Assembly: GCA_019914995.1 (NCBI GenBank)
Contig: CM034133.1
Span: 4,836,001 to 4,900,000 of the forward strand
Direction: 5' to 3'
DNA length: 64,000 nucleotides
Source: Acanthochlamys bracteata
Lineage: Eukaryota > Streptophyta > Magnoliopsida > Pandanales > Velloziaceae
A program made the position numbers and the translations under genes. Of this stretch, positions 49,684 through 63,010 are shown in pieces; position 1 is the stretch's first letter, and every line of letters begins with the position of its first letter. The notes beneath the pieces were generated by a model. The model made no database searches and had not been told where the DNA came from. It saw only the letters and a list, made by a program, of their open reading frames with translations.

Positions 49684-49944
49684 TCTATCGCTCGCTATAC
49701 GTAATGCCCGGATTTGCAAAGGTCAGCCATCACCCACCTTAGCCATCCTGAGAATATGAAATCTTTGTTGTGCATATCATCTCTCCAGTCGAAATGATTG
49801 AATGTATTAATCTAAAAGATCGAACACTCTGAACCCTTATTGGATAAAAGAAACAAAATTAGAGGCATTGCTCATCTAATATTTATTGGACTCCTACCAG
49901 TATCAATATAAAACATATTTCAATGTTATAAGTTGCATAGTTGA

Positions 49945-50830
49945 CACTATCACAAAAAATATCGATATGAAATTTTTTTTTTAAAAATCGATTGCCAAAA
50001 GTTAGTTGCTGATAGTACTAGCGATCGAAAAAAAAGTTGAACTCTACTGGCTCAAACAACAGCGATAGAACTAAGTTGATTGCCAAAATCAACGACAATC
50101 AAATCCAAGTGATTGTTGTTTCTCTAATACCGACAACCATAAGTAGCTGATTGCTATACCTTAATCGGAGGTAATTGGTTGTTGTAAGGTCATTCAATTT
50201 TTATCTTTCCTCCTACGACGGTCTGATCCAAATGCAAGTGCACATATTTCATTGTGGAATTGCCTTATCTAAAAATAATATAAAAATAAATTAAAAAACC
50301 ATTCAAGGAGCAAATATAAGAATTGAATTTACTTAATTGGCAATTGGTTGGAACCATACTTTGCGATTAAATCATTTTACAAATTCTTTTCCGTACGTCA
50401 GTTCATAAACTGAGAGATTCTTTATTCGTTTCAAATTCTCATACTCTTTATTACACATTTATTCTAGGTCTTCATAATAATATATAGTATCAAAAAATGC
50501 TTAACTAAAAACTTACAATCACCAATGATCCACTTGATGATAGTTGTTGAGAACATAAGAAATAACAATTCAAAATTTTCTAATTCTAAACTATAATATT
50601 GTAACAATCTGATCAGCCAAACTCTAAATAAAGAAATAGAGTATAAAGACGTGTTGTCTATATCTCGATTTCTCTATTATCTGTTTAAAATGTTATCTTC
50701 TCCATTTAAACACATTAGGAAGAAATCTAAGCACTCTTCCACAACAAAAAGTCTCTGTAAATGATCATTCGGAGTGAGTCTTACTTCGAATACTGATTTG
50801 AATCTACTAATCATCCTAATAATTTATTCA

Positions 50831-50874
<44 letters not shown>

Positions 50875-51271
50875 GTGTGTGTAGGAATAAGGGCATATCG
50901 TTGGGCATATCGGCGCACATCGGTGCGGTTCCACCAGTACAAATTTCCAAATGTGATATTCACGTTGAGTTGAAAAATATGTTAACTAAGTTTGAACTCA
51001 ATCGGACCATGACTCAACATTTATCCGATTTATTAATCAAAATGACAAAAATAAGCGATATATATTTTTAGATTTTTTCCTTTTTGTCATATTAATTAAG
51101 AAGTCGGATGAAGGTTGATTCGTAATCCGATTGAGCTGAAATTTTGTCAACATATTTACAACTCATAGTTTTTCATATCCAACGGTGAAGATCACACTTG
51201 GAATTTTGTACCGGTGGTACCAAACTGATATGCGTTATTGTGTCCGTAAGAAACAATGTGCTCTTATCCCC

Positions 51272-51306
<35 letters not shown>

Positions 51307-53250
51307 TAGTTAAACATGTTATCAAATAGAAATGTTAACATATGACTAAATTTTTAATTGAGTTATCCACCAATACTGCACAAGACCTGTAAGTTTCACC
51401 TTATAGAGTAAGTGTACATTTAGATGAACCATAATATTAAAAATAGACAGGAACAAAAATTATCTCCAACTTGCAAATGTTCAACACTATATTCGCTTGT
51501 AATTTATCAAGTGCATCTACTTTAAACACATTTGAACACATAATTCTAAAAGAATTGTTGTCATTCTTTCAGCCTTATTATTGAACTTCTTTCTCTTACT
51601 TAGACGTTCATCAGAAGGTACAATTAGTGATTTCTATTATATATTTTATTCTTTCTATTATTCTATGATGTATCTTTATTGTAAATTGGACAAATAAAAT
51701 TATTTTTCTTAACATACCTAGAAAGATCTCTATTTGTAGAAAAGTCATTTATAGTCTAAATAACAACAGCATGCAAGTTGAAGATAAGTTGAGACACTGC
51801 ATCCTATCTTTTAATCATGCTATTCCATGATCTTTCAATTCATGTATTAGCGGTGATCAAAACACATCTAAATTGGGTTAGATAGCAATCAATAATACTA
51901 GTATGCTAGTACGAAGAAAGGCTCTTTCTTGCAAATTTACGGAGAAAATTTGTATACAACCACATGCTATATAATTTATTCATATAGTTGAACAGAGTAA
52001 AATTTGTTGTTGATAAATCTAAGTGCACATTACCAAGATCCTTGGTGAACAAAGGGAACTTCCCACCAAAACTCCTCTAAGCTTTACTTTTCGCTGGAGA
52101 TGCCTTAGTAAATATTCTTTCGAGACAATTTTTCTTATACTAAGATAAATCTGATGCATCTTTTTTGACAAAAATAGTCATATCAAACTCCGAGTGAGTG
52201 AGAAGTAATGTAATAACTTCTGAGCAATTTTTTTTCTTTACTATTTGTGTGATTTCACTTTGATTCATTTCATTATAGATATTTGTCTAACTTGGTCAAT
52301 TCTTTTGTAAATAGCACACAATAATACTTGTATGTATGTATAGTCTCTCAATCCAATCTCAAATTTCCTAATACCCTTTTAGCCTAATATAGAATATGAA
52401 ATTGAGTGACCTTCAAGGGCACTATTACAAGAGCTTGTAGAAGTCAATCATTTTGTTGGTTGCTCAACCTCGCTCTTTAACATTAAGCAACCTTACGATG
52501 GATAAAGAAGAAAAGTAACACTACTTCGAAATCAGTGATGTTTGGACATCTCTTAATAGAGAATTGAACCTTTAGGTTCATCATCATTCTCTATGGTCTG
52601 GATAGTATGTTCCTCATATCCGACACCAATATATTCACATCTGGTATCATTTCAAACAATTGATCTTTCTCATAATTATCTCTATTTCATTCGTCTGAAC
52701 CACATTCGTTTCCCTAGTCCTTATCGAATGATCTATTGGTGAAAATATCTCTCTAAAATCTGCCTACTTTGTATACCCTCTCATAATTCCTTGTCGCTAA
52801 GTGTAACTCAACTACTTTTCTCATTTGCCAATACACATTAAACAAAAATTAAATGGACAACGAATTCTCCATGATCCTCAAATGTTCACGAGTAAATTTA
52901 ATAAATTAGTTAATTTCGTTAATTTTTATTGAACTCTTATCCATTCCTACAACAAAGTATATACATTGAATTAGTTAATTGATTTATCAATTAACATGCT
53001 TATTACAACCTGTCTTATTATTATGTGTTTATATTCAATATAATGTTATATAGATTGTTTAACTCATAGTACAATGTTACTACTATACTACCTTAAACAC
53101 ATTTTGATCGAAATAGTCTTATAATTAGCAACTGAGTTCGGTCTTGTGACCCGCCTTACCAATAACAACCGATAGGCAGTTGGTCGCTAAAATTTTGAAC
53201 AATAGCAACCGATCAGTAAAAATCGGTTGTTAATCTTTAATATATATTTC
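49945..53250. mobile_element. Possible CACTA (En/Spm) DNA transposon, degraded
   Basis: CACTATCACAAAAAATATCG at 49945 looks like a CACTA terminus. For about 250 bases after it, words such as AAGTTGATTGCCAAAA, GTAATTGGTTGTTG and GATCGAAAAA recur in both orientations, as in CACTA subterminal regions. Similar words (AACCGATAGG, AAATCGGTTGTTA) recur at 53150-53240. The middle has no intact ORF, though minus-strand 52540-52760 reads like worn coding sequence. I did not find the matching right terminus (an ...TAGTG end), so the element may be truncated at about 53250. It is interrupted by the TA-flanked foldback element at 50872. Confidence 0.45.
50834..51304. mobile_element. Foldback element flanked on both sides by TA microsatellite
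   Basis: A ~404-bp unit (50872-51275) lies between a (TA)19-like tract on the left (50834-50871) and a second TA tract on the right (51276-51304). The two halves of the unit are inverted copies: left words CAGTACAAATTTCCAA, TGTGATATTCAC, AACTCAATCGGA and AAATGACAAAAA reappear in the same order when the right half is read from the other strand (CGGTACAAAATTCCAA, TGTGATCTTCAC, GCTCAATCGGAT, ATATGACAAAAA). The layout recalls the rice Micron family, which is also bounded by TA microsatellite. The element has no ORF of note. Confidence 0.85.
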
Positions 53251-53800
53251 AATATGAAGACAGTCTCTATTATTTTAAAAAATAATAATTTAAAATTAAT
53301 TAATAATTTTTTTAATAAAAATTAAATAGATCGAATATAATATATATTTTTCATATATGGACAAAAGTTAGATAATTTGAATTACATTTTGTACTCTATC
53401 ATAATAAATTATTAATTACGTATATAATTTAACAATTTAGTCATTAATCAAGCATAAATTATATCTAAATTCCATAAAATTTTGTAAGAACAATAATTTT
53501 ATAATATAGAACATATCCAATGGTTTAGTTATTCATTTAAAATATAAAATAACATAGTTTGCGCAAGTAGTATAATAAAAATATAAATATCATAATCTTT
53601 AACTAATTTAGCATATTGTTTTTAATTTATTTACTCAATTTACACAATTTTGCACAATATTTTTATCAAATTTAGAATCTTTTACGTCTGAAATTTCGCC
53701 CCAATATTTTTTTTTAAGCGTGAAGAATTTCTAAAAATTTCCTTAACATGCTGTAACGTTTCTCGATCAACGGACTTTTTCTAAATTAGGTTCTACCATC
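53251..53800. other. AT-rich intergenic DNA
   Basis: Nearly pure A/T with no ORF. It may be interior or flank of the CACTA-like region. Confidence 0.4.
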
Positions 53801-55330
53801 TGTTGCTACTCTATCTTTCTACTATCCTTGAATGTTTCCTTCTTCTTCTTACTCTTCGTGACTTCTCTGTTGTTCAAACTTAGGCAGTCACTTAATCCTA
53901 TTGGGAATCAAGTTCCACTCGAGCTAAAGTACTTAAACAACTAAGAACTTTTGACTTATATTGGATTGGATACACTCAACTTTTTCTAAAAATATTATCG
54001 ATAAATGTTACTAAATATTTGACGTCTTCACTAAAAGCTGCGGTGACTCGCACATATCCGAATGAACTAAATAAAAAATAGCTTTAGCTTTAGAGAATGA
54101 TCTTCAAATTTGGTACAGTGCTGGTTCCAGATAACACACTCATCACGAAACAACTTAATTTCGAATAGATTTGGTAAGAGCTTTCAATCACAGAGGATCT
54201 TAAGGCCACGCTCCAAGATGTGAGCCACTTCAAGTGTCACATTCGAGGTACCTCATCTAAACTAGTACTGAATACCACACTTACATCTTCATATGAAAGT
54301 GTCACTCCAAGCACTTGGTAATAGTTAGAATCAACTTTTTTTGCCTCAAGACTTCATACTCGTTCTATATGACCTTCATAATACCACCATCTATTTAGAT
54401 CTTACAGTCATTTTCATCAAACCATCCAACATATAGCAAAGTTTTAATTAGGCCAGCCAGATGCTGTACATTCCTGATGAGGCGAATTCTTCTATCTTCT
54501 CTCTTAAGTATGATGAAACTAACTCCAATAACTTTCAAAATATAAACATTTCTCATTGGAACGTTAGCTTTAGAAATAACTTTATACTTATAGAACCAAT
54601 CTCTTCTGGATGTTATATGCCAATATGCTTATGAATCCAAAATCCACAATTAGGAATGTCACTGTCTTTCGTAGTAGCTGCAACTCACCAACTAAAAGCT
54701 TGCCATCATCTGAATTATATAACATGCACACTTAAGGTTTAGAGAGTTCTGTACCTGCTATTTGGCTACGGACATGCACTTATGCTTATAGTGCCCATGA
54801 TTCCAACAAACAAAATAGTTCAATTGTTGTTTATTCTTATTTTGCTGTCTCGTGTCACTATCTTCAAAATTACTCTTCATTTCTTATCTTATACCAACAG
54901 CAAGACCTCCGCTTGCTGTCCACAGTTAGAACATCTTCACAAATAAGAGACTTCATATCGCTATCTTCATAGACAACTTGATCATTAGAATGTGGAAGGC
55001 GTTAGAGTAGAATTAAGACACACTCATTATCTCTATTTTAGTCTCTATCATTGTCAAGATGATCAATCATAAAAGATGTTTCCGCCATGCTAAGAGAATA
55101 CAAATTTCACATCAATAGTATTGCATCTTGTTTTAGTTCTTTGTATACACTTTTTCAAGTTTATTAAAACCTTTTTTGTGATATTTTGCTTTAAGACACT
55201 TAGGAGCACATGTTCAGCAAAGAGTAAAATAAATATTTTTTATAATATTTCTTTTCATCTTTTTCCATCTATAGTTTATTGTATCATGAGGGTTGATTCA
55301 CAAGTGCAGCAAAGTAATTCTTTTTAGTTA
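53801..55330 (-). mobile_element. Ty1/copia fragment, fossil
   Basis: The minus strand reads, from right to left, a copia gag-like part (about 55330-54960, with MAETSFMIDHLDNDRD), a zinc-knuckle-like stretch near 54790 (CWNHGHYKHKC) and protease to pre-integrase-like sequence (about 54720-53880). RT, RNase H and LTRs are not visible. It is heavily broken, with many breaks, and looks older than the copia element at the left edge of the window. Confidence 0.65.
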
Positions 55331-56292
55331 GAATTGTCAAAAATTTTATTCTCCATAATAGATGATTGCTCCTACGAAAATTTTCAATCCCAAATTTATT
55401 TTTAATTAGAAAAACCGTAAACTTTGCTACCACCTATTAGAATACGATATTATAGACTAATGATAATATAGTACAGAGCAATATTTGGTATATGCATTTG
55501 GATCTTATAATCCCTGTTGAGATTTTAGAGATGAATAGGATAATCACATAAATACAAAGATACATGGAAAGAATAAGAAAAACTCTACGGATGTGATCAT
55601 ACCAAAAGAAAAATAGCATGAGATATATTACAACATTGGTTACGACCGAAGCTCTTTGTCAACAAAATTTTATTACTTTCTCTCTTATTACTGTCATCCA
55701 TTAATTGCCACATATTTACGGCATATTTATAAGATGCTGGAATGGATATATAATATCTACTTGATAGCTAGTCCACTTAAATAACTAATTTTTATAAGCA
55801 ACTCTTGGGCATGGTAACCACCTTTATAATATTGGATCGTTGGTATAACTTTCACATGGTAACTAGAATACAATAGATACCTAAAAGGAATGAATTTGGC
55901 ATAACTAGAATACAATATAAGGGTTCATGTTCACATATGAAGTGCGATAAACTAAGAGAGGAACTAGGCCCCAAGTAATGCTAAAATTGACAAAACCTGA
56001 GGTCAATTTTTTTTAATTATGCATCTGCTAGGTGTGCACCAAATTGGAAACTTATAGTTATGCTACAAAATAAAGGCGTGCCCTTTTGTGCTTTCTCGAA
56101 AAGCAATGGTATCTCATGTCCCCATTTTAACTACACTTCACATTATTAATCTCTTCTAGAATTCTCACAAACTAACTGTTCATTCATGTTGCTGCTATTC
56201 ATTCCTTCTAAAGTTTCGAAAGTCTAAACCTTTGATTAGCTATACCTGCCACCTCTTTCATGACCTATCATCTTAAACGTTTTGAAGTACTT
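55331..56292. other. Intergenic, nothing recognised
   Basis: No supported gene or repeat ends. Confidence 0.45.
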
Positions 56293-57190
56293 TGTTATAA
56301 TTCTTATATTAGAATCAAATTAGTTAGAGTTTTAATTTTCTGTATATTTTAAGTTTTACTAGAAAATTATTTATCTCTTGTTATATAGTAGGTGCTCTAG
56401 ATGGGTTAAAGTCCTAAGAAGGCAAGTTATATTAAGTTTACTCTACTCACAAGGTATGAATTCTAATTATAAATAAGAGATTCATTATCTCATATGATTA
56501 ATGGAAAAGATATATTAGTTTTATTTTTTATTCTCATATTATTCTATCTTCTTCTCGTTTTGCTTTATCTTTTTCTCGTCTTGTTCTATTTACTTATGTC
56601 TACTTTTTATCTTATTTCGAATTATTTCTTAATAATTGGTATCAGAGTCAGATCGATTCTATAGAAAATTTATCTTCTGCTGCAACGTAATATCAGCACA
56701 AGTTATAAGATTTGCATTGGTGAACCACCGACTAAAATGAAATATATCGATCTTGTTGGAATTTATCGGTCCAATCAGCAGTTCTCTCTTATGACAAATG
56801 CTACTATATTTTTATTAGACCGCAACAAGAAGGATTTTCAATTTATGTCGATCATCTTGTCACGTCTATTACTATTCTCTAAATACTTATTGTAGTGTCT
56901 TGGACGACTACAAATTTCTAAGGCAGTAAATATTAATAACTTTGAGGACAAGGTTGATTCCAGGAGGATGAACTACAATACTATATAAGAGTCAAATTAG
57001 TTAGAGTTTAAGTTATTTATAAAGTTTAAGTTTTATTATAAAGATGAAGTTTTTTAGGAAACTATTAAGTTTAGACTTTATTCGTAAGATATAAGTTCAA
57101 TACATTATATAATTAGTGAAAAAAGTTATATTAGTTTTATTATGTCATTCACATATTGTTTTGTATACTATTTATCTTATTCACATCTTG
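56293..57190 (+). mobile_element. Internally deleted LTR element, probably Ty3/gypsy-derived, fossil
   Basis: Two direct LTR-like repeats, at about 56293-56636 and 56972-57190, share AAATTAGTTAGAGTTT near their starts and ATATTAGTTTTATT...TTATTCTCATATT-like sequence later. The first is followed by TGGTATCAGAGTCAGATCG, a Met-tRNA-type primer site at 56639. The second is preceded by TTTGAGGACAAGGTTGATTCCAGGAGGATG, which combines a gypsy polyprotein tail with a purine tract. Only about 335 bp lies between, so most of the internal region is gone. The LTRs differ visibly, so the copy is old. Confidence 0.7.
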
Positions 57191-57299
57191 ACGTAAATGA
57201 TAAAGATATAATTATATGGTTTATAATAATATTTTGATCATGATTATATATTGATATATTTATTAATGAGCTAAAATTTTCTTACATTTTGTGAATATT

Positions 57300-58680
57300 A
57301 GATAATGAAGACAAATTGGACAAATGTAAAAAAAAGAGGAGCTACAAGCTTACATAGAGAGAGACCACCACAGCCAAGCTGTAACGGTTCTGTTGGACCC
57401 ACCACGAAGGAGAAAGGCCTGCGGCGGCGGTGCTGTGATGAGCTCATCATTGCCAGAGTAGTGCTCCTCTGCAATATCAGTAGCAGAGCACTTTATTAAA
57501 TCCTCTCAAGTCCTTACGTTTGCTAAGAAAATACAAACCTACTCTAATTGCAAATTAGTAAACCAATCAAACATGGGCTCCCTCTTGGCCCACAAGACAA
57601 CATTAGCCCATTATTATGATTAAGAAATCTCAACCGTTTGGAAGCAAGCATTTATAAGGAAGTGAACCGTAGCATTAGAGGGAGGAAGAAAAGCCCTAAT
57701 CTCATCGAAGAGGCAACTTCTTGGGGGGCGGCTGCAAACAGCAAGAGGAAACCAGAGGAAGAAATAGGGAGGAAATTAAAGGCCGAGGAGGGGGACAGAG
57801 CTTGACGGCGGACAAAGCAACAACCAACCAGATTTGATTTTCTTTCTTTTTCATATTTATTTCAATGAATTTTATTGCTTGTATTATTTCTATGGGTAGC
57901 TAAACATCTTAACTGGAATTTTGGATGAAATCTTAGTGAAATTGTTTGGATTCTTAAATATTATTGCGATTAATAATTATTGAATATTTTGTGAGTTGTT
58001 AATCTTTGTATTAATTAAAATTTAGATTTTGAATTTAAATGCTTGATCAATATTGAGTTTGAAATTTGAATTATTTGTCTAATTATGTTTGCGAGAACTA
58101 ATCGAAACATAATAAAAGAGCTTAGGATTAATAACTGTGATTAGTGTTTTTTGGACCAAAGAGAATATGATTGCATGATTTCTGATTTCGCAATTTTTAA
58201 TGCATCTCTTGTTTAATTCTGTAGTGGACCAAAGTTAGAATAAATAAGAGATAGAGGATTTTAAACTGGACCAAAATTAGGATCATAATTGAAATCTGAT
58301 TTAAGGACTGGACCAAAGTATTAGGTACGAAATCTTCACATTAGTCAATAATAAAACTCACACTTGATTAAGAATTCAAATAATAGACACTAGTGGTGGA
58401 TTCTGAAATTTCAGTTATCTTATCTTCTCTGTTTTTACAAATTTTATTTTATTATTATTATAATTTGATTTTCATACATAATTGTAGTTTAATTAAAAAT
58501 CTCCATTCTATTACATATTTTATGAGATTAGTTTTGAGCTAGAGTTAGCAACAATTTCTGTGGATCGAACCTGTTATTTGCTATACGGTAGGCAACAACC
58601 GTGCACTTGCGGGATAAATTAGGATAGAATCTCTAAGTTTTCTTAGGAGATTTTAGCCACACCAGTAAACGAAATTAGGA
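57300..58680 (+). repeat. LTR-like block, possibly a solo LTR of a large gypsy element
   Basis: The stretch has a TATA-like CATTTATAAGGAAG near 57650, a GC-richer leader-like part, the ATTTCTATGGGTAGCTAAAC phrase that I associate with plant gypsy LTRs, several spaced GGACCAAA words (about 58150-58320), and an end region CTGTGGATCGAACCTG...GCACTTGCGGG resembling the 3' ends of Athila/Tat-like LTRs. No second copy, primer site or coding sequence was found in the window, so boundaries and family are uncertain. Confidence 0.45.
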
Positions 58681-58889
58681 TACGAATGCCTCCACTGACA
58701 AAATCCATCATTTCTCCCCATCAATAAAAGATACTTCGTTTGTTATTCTTTAATAGACCCAAATATATCAGTTAACCTTGACATTACTGATTATCTAAGA
58801 AGACGTATTTATTATCACCTTCAATTGAAGTTTGAATCCTCCAGAGGGAACTTGATTTTCCATATTCCCAAAATCATGATAGGGTGATG

Positions 58890-61800
58890 ATACACCTTAA
58901 GGGGTATTCCTCGGCGCACTTGAGCTGTTTGAGCTAAAAATTAAATTTTACGTGATCAATCACGGATGCCTCTTTACAAAGCTATGCCTTTATTTATAAT
59001 TGAAGAAAATACAATGCTAAAGAACTCCTTTTCTTATCTAACACCCTATAGAAGTTCTAGTAAGAGTACAACTCAAATTAAAAGAGTCTCTAAAGGACTA
59101 AACTTTCATTTGGCACTCGGCTAGCCGAATGCCACTTCAAGGCCCTAGAGAACATTATTAGTAAAACACCACAACTGCGCTACTTCTGCCTACTTAGAAT
59201 TCCTTAAGAATATAGTGTCTAAGATACTTTCAAAGAATACGATTCCAATTAAACTCTACCACCTAATAGCGGGAACTGCATCGAGTGCCATAATTGCTGC
59301 CGAGTGCTGAATCTTGGCACCCAGCTAAAATTCAAACGATATCCTAGGTGCATTAGGATCTACACCCAAAACACAAGTGGCATTTGGTTGCTACTCCCCT
59401 ATTTTTGAGTGGGCGTCCTAAAAACATCTCTCTAAGTGCTTCGCTGCTCTCTTTCATCTTTTCCTCACCCTCTTTATCCAGCACATCATTCCTCACTCGT
59501 TGAAACTCAGATTCATCCTCGAAGCTATTCGTAGGTAAGGTGCCACTAGGAGCAAGCTTTGTAAGTGCTGAAATTGGAATATGGCGTGGATCTTTCAATT
59601 GAGAAACATAAAAAATAGGATTAATTCTTGCTATTGCTGGTAATGTTAACTTGTATGCTGTCTTACCGAAAAGGGCCCATAATGTCGGAACTAAAGTTTG
59701 TGGGCCTGTCTAACTGCCACGATTAACTGCTTATATGGCCGAAGCTTCAAGCATACTTTATCTCCGGGTTGATAGTGTTTTTTTCTTCGATGTCCATCCA
59801 CTTGCTGCTTCATCCGATTCCATGCCATGGATAGGTGAAGTTTTAATTCTTGATGACCTTGTCTCGCTCTTGTAGCTGTTTTCCTAGTTCATTTGACTGA
59901 GTGCCCTTTACTAGAAAAAAAATGAGTGGTGGTGGTGAACGTCCATAAATTGCCTTAAATGGTGTAGTTTTGGTGGCAGAGTGAGTACTCGTATTGCAAG
60001 AGTACTCCGCCTAATGGACCCAATTGATCCATTTTCGAAGATGTTCACCAACGAAACACCTAACTATATCTCCAACCCTGGATTTACCACATCAATTTGC
60101 CTATCTGTTTGTGGGTGATAAATAGAGCTCATGTGCAAAGATATCCTTTGAAGACGGTGTAGCTTCTTCCAAAAAGTGCTAAAGAACACAGGGTTCCTAT
60201 TAGACACAATGGTGCTGGACTGCCATGCAACTGTATCACCTCTTTTGCAAAAACTTGAGCGACATCAGTAGTGGTGTAGGGGTGCCTCAAAGAAATGAAG
60301 TGCGCATACTTAGAAAGCTGATCAACAACTACCAAGATGACATCCTTACTTCCAGAGAGTGAAAATCCTTTTATAAAGTCCATCGAGATGTCTGTCTAGT
60401 TTTGTTCGGGCATAGACAAAGGTTGCAGCAAGCCGACTAGACGTAAGCTCTCAGATTTTGCTTGAGCACATGTAGCACAAGTTGCCAAATATGTGCGGAC
60501 ATTCTTAGACATACCTAGCCATTGGAATTGATGTGCAAGTCACTTGTAGGTTTAGAATTCCCTGCTTGTCCCTCTCCCGCTGAGTTGTACGCCTTATACA
60601 GCCGCTGAGTACGACTGGAGGGATCTCCAGGAACTCGAATACAATGGTTGCTCAAAAGTATACCGTTTGACAACCTCAATTCTGGAGATAGATTGATGCT
60701 GGCTTCTTGGAGCAAAGCCTTAAGAGATTGATCTTTTTGCTGTGCTAATCGCAGGTCATCCCAAAAGGAGGTTTGCAGCATCATAAATGCAGTTAGAGAT
60801 GCTTGTGGACGACAGGAGAAAGCACTAGCAACTTTGTCCTGCGATCCTGATCGATACACGATTTGATAATTGTACATAAATAGCTTGACATGCCATTTGT
60901 GCTGGTCCCAAGTAGATAAGCATTGTTCTAATAAATATTTCAAACTCGAGTGATCGGTTTTTATTGTAAATTTTTGGCTTTGAAGGTAAGGTCTCCATTT
61001 CTATACTGCCACCACTAACGCTATGAGCTCTTTCTCATAAGTTGATTTAGCTAATGAAGTGGAAGATAGGGCATTATTAAAGAAAGCTATTGGCCTATTG
61101 TTCTGAGTTAATACTGCATAGGCACCCTTGCCTAGATGCATCCGTCTCTACTATAAAAGAGAGTTGAAAATTAGGTGAAGTAAGGATGGGAGTAGTAATC
61201 ATTACCTTCTTGAGCTTCTGAAAAGCTTGCTCAGCCTCCGTTGTCCACCCGAATGAGTCCTTTAGTAAGGTTGGCAAGGGGACAGAAAGTCATTCATAGT
61301 CCTTGATAAAACGCCTATAGTATTCAGTGAGGACCAAGAGTCCTCTCAGCTTTGTAGCAGAGGTGGGGGATGATCATTTTGTCATAGCCTTCACCTTAAC
61401 AGGATCGGCAGTAATACCCTACGCAGAAACTATGTGCCTAAGATATTCCAACTCTGTGCAGCCAAAGTTTGTACTTTAGAGAAGTTGGCACACAATTTCT
61501 CCTTTTGCAACACTTTAAAAACCTTTTTTTAGTGATCCATATGCTCCTCCCAAGTTTGACTATATATTAGGATATAATCAAAGAACACTAGCACAAAGTT
61601 TCTAAGATAGGGTCTAAAGATGTCATTCATTAGGGACAGGAAGGTGGCTAGGGCATTGGTCAATCCAAATGGTTTTACCAAAAACTCATAGTGCCCATTG
61701 TGCGTTCTAAACGCCGTCTTATGAACATCTTCTTCTTTGACTTGAATTTGATGGTACCCGGACTTCAAATCTAACTTCGAGAAAAACTATGACCCGTGAA

Positions 61801-63010
61801 GTTCATCCAATAACTCGTCAATAACAGGGATTGAAAGTTTATCCTTCACCGTAATTTTATTAAGAGCTCCATAGTCCACACAAAATCTCCACTAACCATC
61901 ATTCTTTTTGACGAGCAAAACGGGAGAAGAGAATGATGAACATCTAGGGCAGATAATCTTTTGTATGAGCATTTTTGTCACTACCTTCTAAATTTCAGTT
62001 TTCTACACGTATAGGTACGTATAGGGCCTGACATTGGCCGAAACTGCCCCTGGTAGGAGGGGTATGCAGTGGTCTTGTGATCAGCGAGGGGCGAAGTCGA
62101 TTAGGAGCTTTAAAAACTCTTGCAAATTTGCCCAGAATACCTTGCAGATCAGTTGGTAGTGGACTGACCTCTTCTTTGGTTTTATTGTCAAGGCAAGCTA
62201 CAAGGCAAAGTGACCATAGTGTGGTTTTAAGACTGAGACTTGTTAGTTACGAGAGCATTCCTCTCCTAATTCCGTACAGCATGAAGTCCTTTCCCTGTCG
62301 GTGAATCTCATTAATTAATCGTCACTAATCTTAAACTCTCTAGCCATTGGATGCAAAGATCAAATCCATACCTCTTAGAGGAAAGAGATAGGCATCAACC
62401 ACTAGATCTATTCCTAGGACCATCAAGGGAACATGCTTGTGGAGGACATCAATAGTGTGAGGTACGCCATTCGCCAACTCTATCTTGAGGGAACGCATCG
62501 CCACAGAGTAGAGTTTCAAGAGCTTAGCTAAGTGATTGGATATGAAGTTGTGTGTGCTTCCGGAGTCAACTAGAATGAGTACTTCCTATTTCTTGATCCT
62601 TCCTACCACGTGGACGTTTGTGGCGCAACCATACCATGGATGGTACTCAAGGATACAATGGCATCCTAAGCTAAATCCTCTTGTTCTTCTATTGAATCTC
62701 CCGCATTATCATCCGAGTTAACCACTATAATGGCATATAATTTTGTGGCGCATTTACGTCTTCTCTCATATTTCTCATCGCAGTAAAAGCAAAGACGCTT
62801 AGTGCGGCTAGCATTTATTTCTGCCACCAGGAGACTGGACGTTCTTGGCTTGGAACTTGGCTCTGAAATACCTGCAGAAGAGAAGAGCATTCCTGATTGT
62901 GTAGCTGCCTTATTATACCCTGAATTTGTAGGACGAACAGGAGGGATTCATCCACTTTGTAGTGGGATAGCTGATGTTTTATGTTCATACATTTTTGCTA
63001 ACATGGGATG
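58890..63010 (-). mobile_element. Ty3/gypsy (chromovirus-like) retrotransposon fossil
   Basis: Minus-strand remnants run from right to left: end of gag with MLAKMYEHK near 62990, zinc knuckle CFYCDEKYERRRKC near 62770, protease region, RT (about 61900-61300, with [12 protein letters not shown] near 61670), RNase H (about 61250-60830), integrase (about 60580-59900, with [29 protein letters not shown] at 60383) and a tail to about 59395, then a 3' LTR-like block to about 58890 with TTATAAATAAAGG near 58990. The order is gypsy. It is close to the plus-strand copy at 3229-7830, including MLAKM.EHK in gag. It is broken, with more than ten breaks, and its 5' end is missing where other sequence begins near 63010. 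Confidence 0.88.

Noticed and set aside
54700-54800. Possible CACTA right terminus (TTATAGTG near 54784)
   Set aside because: It does not match the left terminus at 49945 and lies within copia-derived sequence.
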